35,657 nt of DNA from Marinitoga sp. 1197 (GTDB lineage Bacteria > Thermotogota > Thermotogae > Petrotogales > Petrotogaceae): the NCBI RefSeq assembly GCF_001021165.1, contig NZ_AZAY01000007.1, positions 1-35,657 of the forward strand, read 5' to 3'. The position numbers were made by a program, and so were the translations under genes. Under the pieces are notes generated by a model that was not told the DNA's origin, ran no database searches, and was given only the letters and a program-made list of their open reading frames with translations. Shown piece by piece: positions 1-8,795 of the stretch (positions within the stretch are counted from its first letter, which is position 1; the number at the start of each line of letters is the position of its first letter).

Positions 1-2
1 TA

Positions 3-824
3 GATGATAACATAATGAGTGATTACAAAAAAGTACAGAATCTATTTAGTCTTGGTGAATTACTTGGAGTAAAAATAGACAAAGAAGAAACCAAAGAAGA
101 AAGAGAAAAAACAACATCAAAAAAAATAATAGGAGAATTATTAAATGAAATACTATTAACAGGAAAAACAGAATTAACAGAACTCACAACAATGTTCAAT
201 CCAGGAAAAAGGATAGAAATAAAAGATATAAAATCATTATTATTCTATCTTGGGTTCATGACATTTGAAAAAAAAGGAATAATAACATATTTAAAAATAC
301 CAAATTACTCAATGAAAAAAATATTCTCAGAATACTTCACAGAATACATAGAAGAAAAACTAACAGAATACATAGACCCAGAGCCAATAGAGATAGCAGT
401 AAGAAAGATACTATCAGATGGAGAAATAAAAAGCTTTGCCAAAGAAATAGAAAACCTATTGAGCAAAATGGACAACAGAATATTCATGGGATTAGATGAA
501 AAATACATAAAAGCAATAATGTATAGTTATCTAATACTAACGCCATATGCAATGGTAAAAATGGAATATCCAGTAGAAAATGGGTATATAGACATAGCAA
601 TGTTCAAAAGGTATGAAGAAGTACCATATGAAGCGATAATAGAAGTAAAATACATAAAACAAAAAGAATACACAGAAGAAAAATTAAAAAGGAAAATAAA
701 ACAGGCAAAAGAACAAATAGAAAAATACAAGAAATCATATGAATTAAACACAAAAAATGAAACGATGAAAAAGTATATAATTATCTTTGTTGGTAAAGAA
801 GCAAAGTATATTGAGGAAATATAA
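3..824 (+). CDS. C-terminal part of AAA ATPase/PD-(D/E)XK nuclease-like protein (5' truncated by window edge)
   Basis: The reading frame is open to the left edge, so the visible 274 codons are the 3' part of a longer gene; the ATG at 15 is probably internal. The C-terminal half looks like the PD-(D/E)XK-like domain (PDDEXK_9/DUF1703 type) that follows an AAA domain in multicopy proteins of Thermotogota and other anaerobes. Visible motifs are GYIDIAMF (acidic residue), then EAIIEVKYIK (E-x-K), then KQAKEQIEKY (the Q-I-x-x-Y helix). The upstream section (LLFYLGFMTFEKKG, LKIPNYSMKKIF) matches the usual linker between the two domains. Codon use is very A-rich compared with the next genes (for example 37 A among bases 61-120). 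A gene with the N-terminal half of this architecture starts at 34965. The true function of the family is unknown. The assignment rests on motif recognition. Confidence 0.75.
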   Translation, partial: DDNIMSDYKKVQNLFSLGELLGVKIDKEETKEEREKTTSKKIIGELLNEILLTGKTELTELTTMFNPGKRIEIKDIKSLLFYLGFMTFEKKGIITYLKIPNYSMKKIFSEYFTEYIEEKLTEYIDPEPIEIAVRKILSDGEIKSFAKEIENLLSKMDNRIFMGLDEKYIKAIMYSYLILTPYAMVKMEYPVENGYIDIAMFKRYEEVPYEAIIEVKYIKQKEYTEEKLKRKIKQAKEQIEKYKKSYELNTKNETMKKYIIIFVGKEAKYIEEI

Positions 825-862
825 AAGACTACAAGAATTTTGGTATTTTAAAATGCAATATA

Positions 863-891
863 TCGACTTTAGGTTAATGATATGTTATAAT
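863..891 (+). promoter_or_regulatory. sigma-70-type promoter for the chemotaxis receptor
   Basis: TCGACT (863-868), a 17-bp spacer and TATAAT (886-891) lie 56 bases before the receptor start codon at 947. The gap up to the preceding gene contains no other gene. The ribosome-binding site GGGGGAG is just before the ATG. Confidence 0.6.
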
Positions 892-946
892 TGAGATATA
901 TATTTTAAACATATATCGCATTCAAGAATATAAAAGGGGGAGTTTT

Positions 947-2901
947 ATGAAGTTATTATACAAATATATGTTATATTTTTTTATTGTAGGATTGATACCA
1001 TTAATTATAATTTTTGGTGTTATACGAATTGAAAACAGAAAAATGGTAAATTTTACATTGGAAGATGAAAAAAATAGAATAAAAAATTCCGTTAATAAAT
1101 TTTTTGGAAATAAATTCGAAGAATTACTACAAATAGCTTATAAATATTCAAATAATAATAATATAAAGAAAGGATTACTAACAAATAATAGAGAATATGT
1201 AAAAAAATATTAGTTCCAGATTTCAATGTTTTAAAAGTTACAGGATTAAAAGTATTAGAATTAGAAGATGCTAATGGAAAAGTTTTTTATAGAGGACATC
1301 ATCCAGGAAAATTTGGTGATGATAAATCTCATATTTCTGGTGTTAAATTAGCTTTAGATGGAACTAAAAATTATGGTTTTGATTTTGGCTCTAGTGGTTT
1401 TGGATTAAGAGCTTTTTATCCAATTATTGTAGAGAATAAGGTAATAGGAATTGTTCAAACGGGAGTTCCATTTTCTTCAGAAACTCTTATGAATTTCAAA
1501 AAAATGATTTCAACTGATATGCTTGTTTATACAAAAAATGGTCTATATGCTGCAACTGAGAAAAAATATCTTTTGCCAGAAAATAAAATAAAGGATTTTT
1601 TCACTGAATTAAAAAATAATGGATCTTTTAAATATACAGTAAAACCTGGCATTTCATTTTTGCTATTTCCTTTAAAAGAACCCAATGGAAAAATAATTGG
1701 ATTATTGGCTGTTTTAGAAGATACGACTAATTTTGTTGCATTGAACTCCGAAATAATGAAATCTATGATTATGACTTTTATTTTTATAATCTTAATAATA
1801 TTATTATTCTCTGTTGTTGTAACAAAAATTCTTATAAAAAAGATTAATCATTTATCTTTTAACATTGAAAAAATTTCAGATGGAGATTTAACCGTTAAAA
1901 TTAAAAGTTCTGGTAAAGATGAAATTGACCATATTTTTTTAAAATTGAAAAGTTTGCTGGATAATTTTAAAAATATTTTAAAATCAGTTCTTGATACAGG
2001 CTTAAAATTAGATAAATCCTCAGAAGAGGTTATTGATGCTGTTATGAAAACAGAAAAAAGTTCTGATGATTTATATTTAAGTGCGAAAAATATAGAACAA
2101 AATATGAATGATATTTCCTCCACAATTGAAGAAATAACTTCTGGAATTGAAGAGATTGAAAGTTCTGCACAAATGGTTTCTGAAAATTCTCAAGAATTAT
2201 CCTCTATAGCAATAGAAAGTATTAAAAATGCTGAAAATGGAACTAAAGGTTTAAATACTATATCAGAAATAATACACAATGCTGTAATTCAATCAAAAAA
2301 TACTGAAAAAAAGGTTGAAGAATTGTTATATTTAACGAGTAATATAGGAGAAATTGTTGATTCTATAAACACAATAACTGAACAAACAAATTTATTAGCT
2401 TTAAATGCTGCTATAGAAGCTGCTAGAGCTGGTGAAGCTGGAAAAGGGTTTGCTGTTGTTGCTGATGAAATTCGAAAATTGGCAGAAGAAAGTAAAAAAG
2501 CAACAGAAAAGATTGCTGAAATATTATTAGATGTTCAAAATAGCGTTAAAGATGTAAATAGCGCAACATTAGAAACTGTTAATATAGTAAATAAAGTTGA
2601 ATCAGGGGCAAAAAATATAAAAGAAAATTTTAGAATCATATTAGAACAAATTGATTTAATAAATAATAAAGTTGAAAATTTAACTGCAACATCGCAAGAG
2701 CAAAGCGCGTCAACAGAAGAGATGGCAGCTGCAATGGATAAAAGTATGAAAAACATTACTGAAATACTTAAACAAATTGAACAAATGGCTGAAATTTCAT
2801 TTAATCAAAAAAATGAAATTTCCATGCTAAAAGAGGTATCTCAAGAATTGAAAAATGATTCAGAAGTATTAAAAGAAAATATTAAAAAATTTAAAATATA
2901 A
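947..2901 (+). pseudogene. methyl-accepting chemotaxis protein with a -1 frameshift at A7 (1201-1207)
   Basis: The product would be a transmembrane chemoreceptor signalling to CheA/CheW, about 651 residues if the frames are joined. The first frame (947-1213) gives an N-terminal membrane helix (about residues 5-25) and the start of a periplasmic sensor domain, then stops at TAG. The second frame is continuous from 1207 and carries the rest of a dCache_3-like sensor ([34 protein letters not shown]), a second membrane helix near 273-297, a HAMP domain, and the cytoplasmic coiled-coil signalling domain. That domain has the conserved tip [20 protein letters not shown] near residue 480. Apart from the frameshift the gene looks intact. 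It may be a sequencing or assembly indel, a phase-variable tract, a fresh pseudogene, or a programmed frameshift, because A_AAA_AAA is a slippery heptamer in the correct phase. No C-terminal CheR-docking pentapeptide is seen. Confidence 0.85.
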
Positions 2902-2941
2902 TTTCCAATAATATAAAGAATGATTTTATATATTATTATAA

Positions 2942-2977
2942 ATTACCAATGCTGGGTTATAACCCAGCATTGGTAAT
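2942..2977. terminator. bidirectional hairpin terminator
   Basis: A perfect inverted repeat with 17-bp arms (ATTACCAATGCTGGGTT and its complement) and two central bases lies between the convergent chemoreceptor and phosphatase genes. AT-rich tracts follow on both sides, so it probably ends both transcripts. Confidence 0.85.
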
Positions 2978-2985
2978 GTTATTTA

Positions 2986-3642
2986 TTAAACTGAGATTAT
3001 TTTATAATTGTTGTTTTTATCAATTCCTAATGCTGATAATTTTCCACCATAAACACATCCTGTATCTATATCTATACTGATAATTTTATTTTTTTCATTT
3101 TTATGAAAATATATTTCATATTTTCCTGTTATATAAAATGTTGGCGTATGTCCATGAACTATAATATAATTTTCATATCTTTTATTTTTCATATAAAATT
3201 CATCTCTTATCCAGAGTAAATCTTTTTCATTTTGATCTGTTAATTTTATTCCATATCTAATTCCCCCATGAACAAATAAATATTTTTGTTCATTTAGTTG
3301 TTCTATATGATATAATTTTAAAGATTTTATAAATTTAAAATATTTTTCTTCTATATTATTATTAAAACTTTTTAAGGTAGCTGATGCCCCATTTCTAAAC
3401 CATACACCTTCTGCATATTTTCCTTTTTTTTCTATATAATCAATCATCATATCTTCATGATTTCCTTTTAAAAAAATGGATCTATTCCTTAATTTCATTA
3501 ATAAATCGAGGACCTTTTTTGAATCCGGTCCCCGATCAATATAATCTCCTAAGAAAATGATTTTATCATTTTCTGGTATTTTATTTATTAATTTTAATAA
3601 TTTTTCATACATTCCATGTATATCTGATATTATCCATATCAT
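2986..3642 (-). CDS. PP1-type serine/threonine protein phosphatase / metallophosphoesterase
   Basis: This 218-residue single-domain metallophosphoesterase resembles bacterial PrpA/PrpB and diadenosine tetraphosphatase-like phosphatases. The metal-ligand motifs are in order: DIHG (7-10), GDYIDRGP (32-39), GNHED (60-64), FVHGGI, and HGHTP near residue 164. It should bind two metal ions and hydrolyse phosphomonoesters. Whether the substrate is a phosphoprotein or a nucleotide cannot be read from the sequence. The gene is last in the minus-strand series with pncB-pdxS-pdxT and a DUF3307-like gene. It starts 1 base after the stop of the DUF3307-like gene, and its weak Shine-Dalgarno sequence (AAAGGT) lies inside that gene's final codons, suggesting coupled translation. 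A strong hairpin follows. Confidence 0.85.
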   Translation of the reverse strand: MIWIISDIHGMYEKLLKLINKIPENDKIIFLGDYIDRGPDSKKVLDLLMKLRNRSIFLKGNHEDMMIDYIEKKGKYAEGVWFRNGASATLKSFNNNIEEKYFKFIKSLKLYHIEQLNEQKYLFVHGGIRYGIKLTDQNEKDLLWIRDEFYMKNKRYENYIIVHGHTPTFYITGKYEIYFHKNEKNKIISIDIDTGCVYGGKLSALGIDKNNNYKIISV

Positions 3643-3643
3643 C

Positions 3644-4261
3644 TTAGAAAATACCTTTCATTATCAATAGCCAGATAGATGATATTATAACACCATAAAT
3701 AGGTGAAAAAATCCATTCTTTGGATTTTTGTTTTACGATAAAAAATCTGTACAATAAACCAACAAATATTGAGATTAATACCCATTCTATTTTAAATTTG
3801 CTTAAAAATATGTATATGGCTAATCTTTCAGAAGCACCTGCTGTATCTTTTATCTGTTTGTCAATGATATTAAATGTTCTTTCAATAAAAGAGCCAAAAC
3901 TTGTTGCCAACATCATTCCAATTAAATAATATATAAATTCATTTGAAATATATGAGTTCATATAAACTTTATAAAATATTAGGTTAATAATCAAAGCACC
4001 TATAAGATATAATATTTCTCTTTTAAAGGTTGTTCCTTTTGTTCTATAAATATCTATAAATATATGATAAGATATTAACAACAAAAAAGCTGTTATTCCT
4101 AATGGTGTTTTTAATGTATCAAATGTAAAAGATAATATAGCTAATATACTCCAAACTATGTGTGTTATTAAATTATTCTTTAATTTTAATTTTTCAGAAT
4201 ATACATTAGAAAATGCATGATCTGCAACAAAATGAGATAAAAATCCATGTAAGGGTATCAT
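3644..4261 (-). CDS. DUF3307-like multipass membrane protein
   Basis: This protein has 205 residues with about five to six hydrophobic helices. The N-terminus (MIPLHGFLSHFVADHAFSNV followed by a charged KLKLKNNLITH segment) resembles the DUF3307 family, which has an early HxxxD-like motif and a later histidine. SYHIFIDIYR around residue 70 fits the second polar patch. The function is unknown. The ATG overlaps the pdxT stop (TAATG), and the phosphatase follows after 1 base, so expression is tied to the cofactor genes. The family call is from motif resemblance only. Confidence 0.55.
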   Translation of the reverse strand: MIPLHGFLSHFVADHAFSNVYSEKLKLKNNLITHIVWSILAILSFTFDTLKTPLGITAFLLLISYHIFIDIYRTKGTTFKREILYLIGALIINLIFYKVYMNSYISNEFIYYLIGMMLATSFGSFIERTFNIIDKQIKDTAGASERLAIYIFLSKFKIEWVLISIFVGLLYRFFIVKQKSKEWIFSPIYGVIISSIWLLIMKGIF

Positions 4262-4839
4262 TATTTCACCTGCTTTTTTGCTACCATTTGTTCTATAAAA
4301 TATTGATGAATTGCAGGATCATCTTCTATTTCTGGATGAAATGAGGCAACTAAAATATTATCCTGTCTAACAAGAACAGGAGCATCTTTGAATTCTATTA
4401 ATTTTTCAATATTTTCTCCATATTTTACTATTTTTGGAGCTCTGATAAATGTAACTTTTAATTTATTTCCCTGAAATTCCAGAATCTCTTCAAAAGAAAA
4501 TACTTGTCTTCCATATGCATTTCTTTCAACATATATATCTATTAATCCCATTGTTTCTTGTTGAGGATAATTAGCAATCCTTTTAGAAACAACTATCATT
4601 CCTGCACATGTTCCAAAAATAGGGAATCCTTCTTTGGCTCTTCTTTTTAATTCTTCCCAAATACCAGTTTTTTTCATTAATTTTGAAATTGTTGTACTTT
4701 CACCACCAGGTATTATTAAACCAGCAACGTCATTTAAGGTTTCTATAGATTTAACTCTAACGGGTGTATGTCCTATTTTTTCAATCATATTTGCATGTTC
4801 TCTAATATCTCCTTGAACAGCTAATACACCTATTTTCAA
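4261..4839 (-). CDS. pdxT: pyridoxal 5'-phosphate synthase glutaminase subunit PdxT
   Basis: Class I glutamine amidotransferase that releases ammonia from glutamine and passes it to PdxS in the DXP-independent route to pyridoxal phosphate. With a TTG start at 4839 the protein begins MKIGVLAVQGD, like its homologues, and has 192 residues. The nucleophile is Cys78 in GTCAGM. PGGEST (44-49) forms the glutaminase loop and SFHPEI near the C-terminus supplies the His-Glu pair. An ATG three codons upstream (4848) is also possible, but the AGAGG Shine-Dalgarno sequence touches it directly, whereas the spacing to TTG is 9 bases. It follows pdxS by 2 bases and its stop overlaps the next start, so it is tightly coupled. 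Confidence 0.95.
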   Translation of the reverse strand: MKIGVLAVQGDIREHANMIEKIGHTPVRVKSIETLNDVAGLIIPGGESTTISKLMKKTGIWEELKRRAKEGFPIFGTCAGMIVVSKRIANYPQQETMGLIDIYVERNAYGRQVFSFEEILEFQGNKLKVTFIRAPKIVKYGENIEKLIEFKDAPVLVRQDNILVASFHPEIEDDPAIHQYFIEQMVAKKQVK

Positions 4840-4841
4840 AC

Positions 4842-5717
4842 TTACCATCCTCTTTCTTGTAAATGAACATCCAATTGGTCTATTTCTAAACCTTCCATTG
4901 CTTCCCCAACATCTTCACTTATTTTTGCTAATTTTTCTGGATCATCATAATGTAATACAGCTTCAACTATAGCTTTTGCCATTTTTTTAGGTTCTTTTGA
5001 TTTAAATATCCCAGAACCTACAAATACACCGTCTGCTCCTAATAGCATCATTAAAGCTGCATCGGCAGGTGTAGCAACTCCACCTGCTGCAAAATTAACT
5101 ACAGGTAGTCTTCCTAATTTTTTAACTTCTGCAACTAAATCAACAGGAGCTCCAATTTGTTTTGCATATGTAACTAATTCTTCTTCTGGCATGTTTTGAA
5201 CTAATCTTACTTCATCCATAACCTGTCTCATATGTTTAACTGCTTCTACAACATTTCCTGTTCCAGCTTCACCTTTTGTTCTAATCATTGCAGCACCTTC
5301 TGCTATTCTTCTTAAAGCTTCACCTAAATTTCTTGCTCCACAAACAAATGGTACTTTATAATCATGTTTGTTTAAATGATATTTGTTATCAGCAGGAGTT
5401 AAAACTTCTGATTCATCTATAAAATCCACACCTAAAGCTTCTAAAATTCTTGCTTCAGCTATATGGCCTATTCTTACTTTTGCCATAACTGGAATTGAAA
5501 CTGCTTCCATTATTTCTTTTATTTTAGAAATACTTGCCATTCTTGCAACGCCGCCTGCCTTTCTAATATCAGCAGGAACTCTTTCAAGTGCCATAACTGC
5601 AACTGCACCAGCTTCTTCGGCAATTTTTGCCTGTTCTGCTGTTGTTACGTCCATAATAACACCATTTTTAAACATTTCTGCAAACCCTTTTTTTACCACC
5701 CATGTACCTTTTTCCAT
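4842..5717 (-). CDS. pdxS: pyridoxal 5'-phosphate synthase lyase subunit PdxS
   Basis: TIM-barrel synthase that condenses ribose 5-phosphate, glyceraldehyde 3-phosphate and ammonia to pyridoxal phosphate. It forms a dodecamer decorated with PdxT. The 291-residue length is standard. The Schiff-base lysine is Lys80 in MAKVRIGH, Asp23 is in the GVIMDV strand, and the second lysine is in RTKGEAGTG. The Shine-Dalgarno sequence GGGAGG lies 8 bases before the ATG. It starts 1 base after the pncB stop and is followed by pdxT. The protein is highly conserved, so the call is secure. Confidence 0.97.
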   Translation of the reverse strand: MEKGTWVVKKGFAEMFKNGVIMDVTTAEQAKIAEEAGAVAVMALERVPADIRKAGGVARMASISKIKEIMEAVSIPVMAKVRIGHIAEARILEALGVDFIDESEVLTPADNKYHLNKHDYKVPFVCGARNLGEALRRIAEGAAMIRTKGEAGTGNVVEAVKHMRQVMDEVRLVQNMPEEELVTYAKQIGAPVDLVAEVKKLGRLPVVNFAAGGVATPADAALMMLLGADGVFVGSGIFKSKEPKKMAKAIVEAVLHYDDPEKLAKISEDVGEAMEGLEIDQLDVHLQERGW

Positions 5718-5718
5718 T

Positions 5719-7026
5719 TTATATGCCTCCCTTTTCTTCCCAATATTTTTTTGAAATTGTAATTAATCGGGATAAATCACCTTTTTTTCTTCCAACTTTT
5801 GCACAATGTTTTCCATCTACTTCTACTATATCTGCAGTAAAATCTATTTTTTCTTTTAATAATTTTGAACCAACACCATAACTATCTACGGGAACATCTA
5901 ACGTTTCAAATAATTTAATTTTTTCAGCATCAAATCCTCCAGAAACAAGTATTTTTAGATTTTTTAATCCATTACTATCAAAAATCTGTCTTGCTCTCCA
6001 TACTAATTCTGGATTTACTCCTAATGATGACCTATCTTTTGGTATTACGCTTTTATCCCTGAGACTTCCAGATGTATCAAATCTAACACCCCATATTTTA
6101 TTTTTCCCTTCACCTATTATTATAGATGGATCCGTAATACCTGGCTTAAATGTTTTTCCAGTAATATATTCATAGAATTTCGATACCAATTTTAATGTTG
6201 TTCCAATAACATCATTATCCCAATCTACAAGTACTATTCGATTTACCTTTTCATCAATATGTTTATCAAAAGCTATAGCGGCTTCTGTTGTATCGCCGTC
6301 ATATGATGCAATTAATGCATGAGGGATGGTCCCCATTGATTCAACACCCCAATAATCGGCATTAGCATCTGTTGACACACCAAATGCACCTGCTTTTAAA
6401 GCGGCGTAACCATCAGTAGCCTGTACCCAGAAGTGGTCGAATCTTGCACTGAAAAACAATATGGGTTTCCCATTTGCAACATCTACGACTTTTTTTACAG
6501 CTGTTGCGGTTGATGTGGCCCTTGCAAGTACTCCGAGTAATATTGTTTCTAAATATCCAAAATAAGCTGGATCACCTTCTATAGTAAGAATTGGTTCCAT
6601 ATTATTTGCAATATCACCATCATATAAGGCTTTAACTTCTATTTCATCCCATTTATCTACCCATAAATCGTTTAGCATCATTCTTAAATCCCACTTTTTT
6701 GATGTTATCTTCAAAAGCTCATCTTTATTCATATTATGCGCAGCATTTTGAAGTGCTTTTTCAAGATTTAATATTTGATTAAATAATTCATTTGCTTTTT
6801 CTTCATCTTTATAGTATCCTGTTCCAAATCTTAAAATAGCAAGGGCTTCATCTATTCCAACCACTACACAATCTTTTCTTGGAAAATACTGATAAAGCAC
6901 ATTTACATGTCTGTTGTCTTTTTTTAATACTTCAACGTATCTTGTAAAATACTTATCAGAATAATACCCCATTCTAATTCTGTCTATTGGCACTTTAAAT
7001 ATTTTAGGATGTAATCTTTTTGGCAT
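5719..7026 (-). CDS. pncB: nicotinate phosphoribosyltransferase
   Basis: Converts nicotinate and PRPP to nicotinate mononucleotide in the Preiss-Handler NAD salvage route. The 435-residue protein has the type II phosphoribosyltransferase barrel signatures [34 protein letters not shown] and [17 protein letters not shown], plus a C-terminal [10 protein letters not shown] phosphate-binding loop. The start is placed at the ATG at 7026 because GAGGTGA sits 5 bases upstream of it. The in-frame GTG at 7035 is part of that Shine-Dalgarno sequence. The gene begins 58 bases after ogt and ends 1 base before pdxS, so a joint NAD and vitamin B6 cofactor operon is likely. Confidence 0.93.
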   Translation of the reverse strand: MPKRLHPKIFKVPIDRIRMGYYSDKYFTRYVEVLKKDNRHVNVLYQYFPRKDCVVVGIDEALAILRFGTGYYKDEEKANELFNQILNLEKALQNAAHNMNKDELLKITSKKWDLRMMLNDLWVDKWDEIEVKALYDGDIANNMEPILTIEGDPAYFGYLETILLGVLARATSTATAVKKVVDVANGKPILFFSARFDHFWVQATDGYAALKAGAFGVSTDANADYWGVESMGTIPHALIASYDGDTTEAAIAFDKHIDEKVNRIVLVDWDNDVIGTTLKLVSKFYEYITGKTFKPGITDPSIIIGEGKNKIWGVRFDTSGSLRDKSVIPKDRSSLGVNPELVWRARQIFDSNGLKNLKILVSGGFDAEKIKLFETLDVPVDSYGVGSKLLKEKIDFTADIVEVDGKHCAKVGRKKGDLSRLITISKKYWEEKGGI

Positions 7027-7084
7027 TTTAATCACCTCAAGTTTAATTATATATTTAAATTTATTCTTAAATGTTTTGTAAACG

Positions 7085-7573
7085 TTAAAGTTTGTTACAC
7101 GAAATAACTCTATTATTCCTAATATTTATACCTTCAATCTCTAAAAAAAATTTTTTCCAATGACTTCCTCCACCATAATTTCCTATATTACAATTATTTT
7201 TTATAACTCTATGGCAAGGTAAAATCAATGGAATTGTGTTTTTTGCCATTACAGTACCTACTGCTCTTGAAGCATTTGGATATCCGGATATTATAGCAAG
7301 TTCTTTATAAGAAACTACTTTACCAAATTTCACTTTTTTTAAGGCTGTCAGAACATCTTTTTCAAACTTATTTTTATAATAAATTTCATATGGAATTTCA
7401 TCCAATACATCATTTCCTTCTAAATATTCCTTAATTTTATAATAAAAATCCTTACTATATGCATCATAATATTCTTCTAACTTCTCATTTAAAATTTCAA
7501 TTTTAATTATTTTATTATTTTTCACAAATCCTTTTATGCTACCAAATTCGACAGCTACTATAAAGTTATTCAT
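7085..7573 (-). CDS. ogt: methylated-DNA--[protein]-cysteine S-methyltransferase
   Basis: Suicide DNA-repair protein that transfers the alkyl group of O6-alkylguanine to its own cysteine. The active site is PCHRV with Cys120, preceded by the winged-helix DNA-binding part (VVSYKELA, NASRAVGTVMAKN with the arginine finger Arg103). The length of 162 residues is normal. The C-terminal part after the active site (NIGNYGGGSHWKKFFLEIEG) matches the family GGxxxKxxLLxxE segment. GGAGATGA precedes the ATG. It lies upstream of pncB on the same strand with no clear terminator between them, so it may be the first gene of that transcript. Confidence 0.95.
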   Translation of the reverse strand: MNNFIVAVEFGSIKGFVKNNKIIKIEILNEKLEEYYDAYSKDFYYKIKEYLEGNDVLDEIPYEIYYKNKFEKDVLTALKKVKFGKVVSYKELAIISGYPNASRAVGTVMAKNTIPLILPCHRVIKNNCNIGNYGGGSHWKKFFLEIEGINIRNNRVISCNKL

Positions 7574-7754
7574 TATATCATCTCCATTTTATTTTTATAT
7601 TTGTAGTATACCAGAATTTCTTTTATAATCATATAGGGATATATTTCAAATATAGACAAATAATCCTTAATATTAATTAAAAATTTTCGATTATGAAATT
7701 TTTTTCATGGTTATATATTTTAATTGAATATTAGTTTTTTAAATGAAATAATGT

Positions 7755-7760
7755 TATAAT
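7755..7760 (+). promoter_or_regulatory. -10 element upstream of the SDH protease gene
   Basis: TATAAT lies 34 bases before the ATG. TTAGTT (7731-7736) at 18 bp is only a weak -35. The 221-bp gap (7574-7794) between this gene and the divergent ogt gene holds no other gene. It contains an ATGAAA...TTTCAT motif at 7693-7708 that recurs before the Opp operon. Confidence 0.5.
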
Positions 7761-7794
7761 TACAATAATAGAATTATTTAAAAGGAGGAGTTTT

Positions 7795-8619
7795 ATGACT
7801 ACAGGATTTTTAGGTACCTTATTATGGTGGATTTTTATTTTCTACATATTAATGGGACCACAAATGAAGTTTGCACAATTAATTGCAGGAAGAAAAGCTT
7901 TATTATCCTCATTATCGAAAAAAAGAAACTCTACTGTTATTACTTTAATTCACAGACAGGAAAGTATGGGTTTTTTAGGTTTTCCTTTTTATAAATATAT
8001 AAATGTTGAGGATAGTGAAGAGATTTTAAGAGCTATTAGAAAAGCGCCAAAGGATAAACCTATTGATTTAATTATACATACTCCAGGTGGACTTGTTTTA
8101 GCAGCTACACAAATAGCTAAAGCTTTACATGATCATCCAGCCGAAACAAGAGTTATTGTTCCACATTATGCTATGAGTGGTGGAACATTAATTTCTTTAG
8201 CTGCAGATCAAATTATTATGGATAAACATGCTGTGTTAGGTCCTGTTGATCCGCAATTAGGACAAAACCCTGCACCAAGTATTGTTAAAGTTGTAGAGCA
8301 AAAAGGTGTGGACAAGGTTGATGATCAAACATTAATATTAGCAGATGTAGCAAAAAAATCTATATCTCAAGTTCAAAGATTTATTTTTAATGTTTTAAAG
8401 AATAATATGGATGAAGAAAAAGCTAAAGAATTATCTCAAACATTAACTGAGGGAAGATGGACACATGATTATCCAATAACAGTTGAAGAAGCTAAAGAAC
8501 TTGGACTAAATATTTCAATAGATATTCCTGAAGAAGTATATGCACTAATGGATTTATATTCACAACCAATTAGACAAAGAGGAACTGTAGAATTTGTATC
8601 TTATACTAATAAAAAATAG
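7795..8619 (+). CDS. membrane-anchored ClpP-fold serine protease, SDH (SppA-like) family
   Basis: Member of the SDH/serine dehydrogenase proteinase family, related to signal peptide peptidase SppA and ClpP. A single N-terminal membrane helix (about 5-21, FLGTLLWWIFIFYILMG) is followed by the crotonase-like protease domain. HTPGG (95-99) forms the oxyanion region and Ser128 in AMSGGT is the nucleophile. LGPVDPQLGQNPAPS and the TEGRWTHDYPIT segment are typical of this family. The length is 274 residues and GGAGG precedes the ATG. It probably degrades membrane or signal peptides at the cytoplasmic membrane; the real substrate is unknown. It is a single-gene unit ended by the hairpin at 8719-8749. 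Confidence 0.85.
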   Translation: MTTGFLGTLLWWIFIFYILMGPQMKFAQLIAGRKALLSSLSKKRNSTVITLIHRQESMGFLGFPFYKYINVEDSEEILRAIRKAPKDKPIDLIIHTPGGLVLAATQIAKALHDHPAETRVIVPHYAMSGGTLISLAADQIIMDKHAVLGPVDPQLGQNPAPSIVKVVEQKGVDKVDDQTLILADVAKKSISQVQRFIFNVLKNNMDEEKAKELSQTLTEGRWTHDYPITVEEAKELGLNISIDIPEEVYALMDLYSQPIRQRGTVEFVSYTNKK

Positions 8620-8718
8620 AACATCTGGTTTTAACTTTGAATAATAGGTTTTAATCACTGCAATTATAATAATATAGTATTAAAATTTTAAATATATATG
8701 TATAATATGTAATAATAT

Positions 8719-8749
8719 AAAAGTTCTGAGGATATCCCTCAGAACTTTT
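8719..8749. terminator. bidirectional hairpin terminator between protease and AAA+ ATPase
   Basis: AAAAGTTCTGAGG pairs with CCTCAGAACTTTT around a 5-base loop. A run of T residues follows on each strand. It ends the plus-strand protease transcript and the minus-strand ATPase transcript. Its right end touches the left copy of the 46-bp repeat. Confidence 0.85.
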
Positions 8750-8793
8750 CGGCATAGTCGACAACTTCGACAAATTTCGACTATCTTCGACAA
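8748..8793. repeat. 46-bp TCGAC repeat block, left copy (just after the ATPase stop)
   Basis: The core pentamer TCGAC occurs at 8758, 8767, 8777 and 8787, about one helical turn apart, with a degenerate fifth unit TTCGGC at 8748. The block matches positions 10002-10047 at 44 of 46 bases (differences at 8752 and 8774) at an offset of exactly 1254 bp, in the same orientation. It ends 2 bases from the ATPase stop codon. See the findings for its dyad symmetry. Confidence 0.9.
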
Positions 8794-8795
8794 CT

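Noticed and set aside
2942-2977. Perfect 36-bp palindrome as a mobile element end or protein-binding site
   Set aside because: It lies between convergent stop codons and is explained by a bidirectional terminator.
5383-5754. 123-codon plus-strand frame across pdxS/pncB
   Set aside because: It lies antisense to the highly conserved pdxS, has no ribosome-binding site, and its composition mirrors the real gene.
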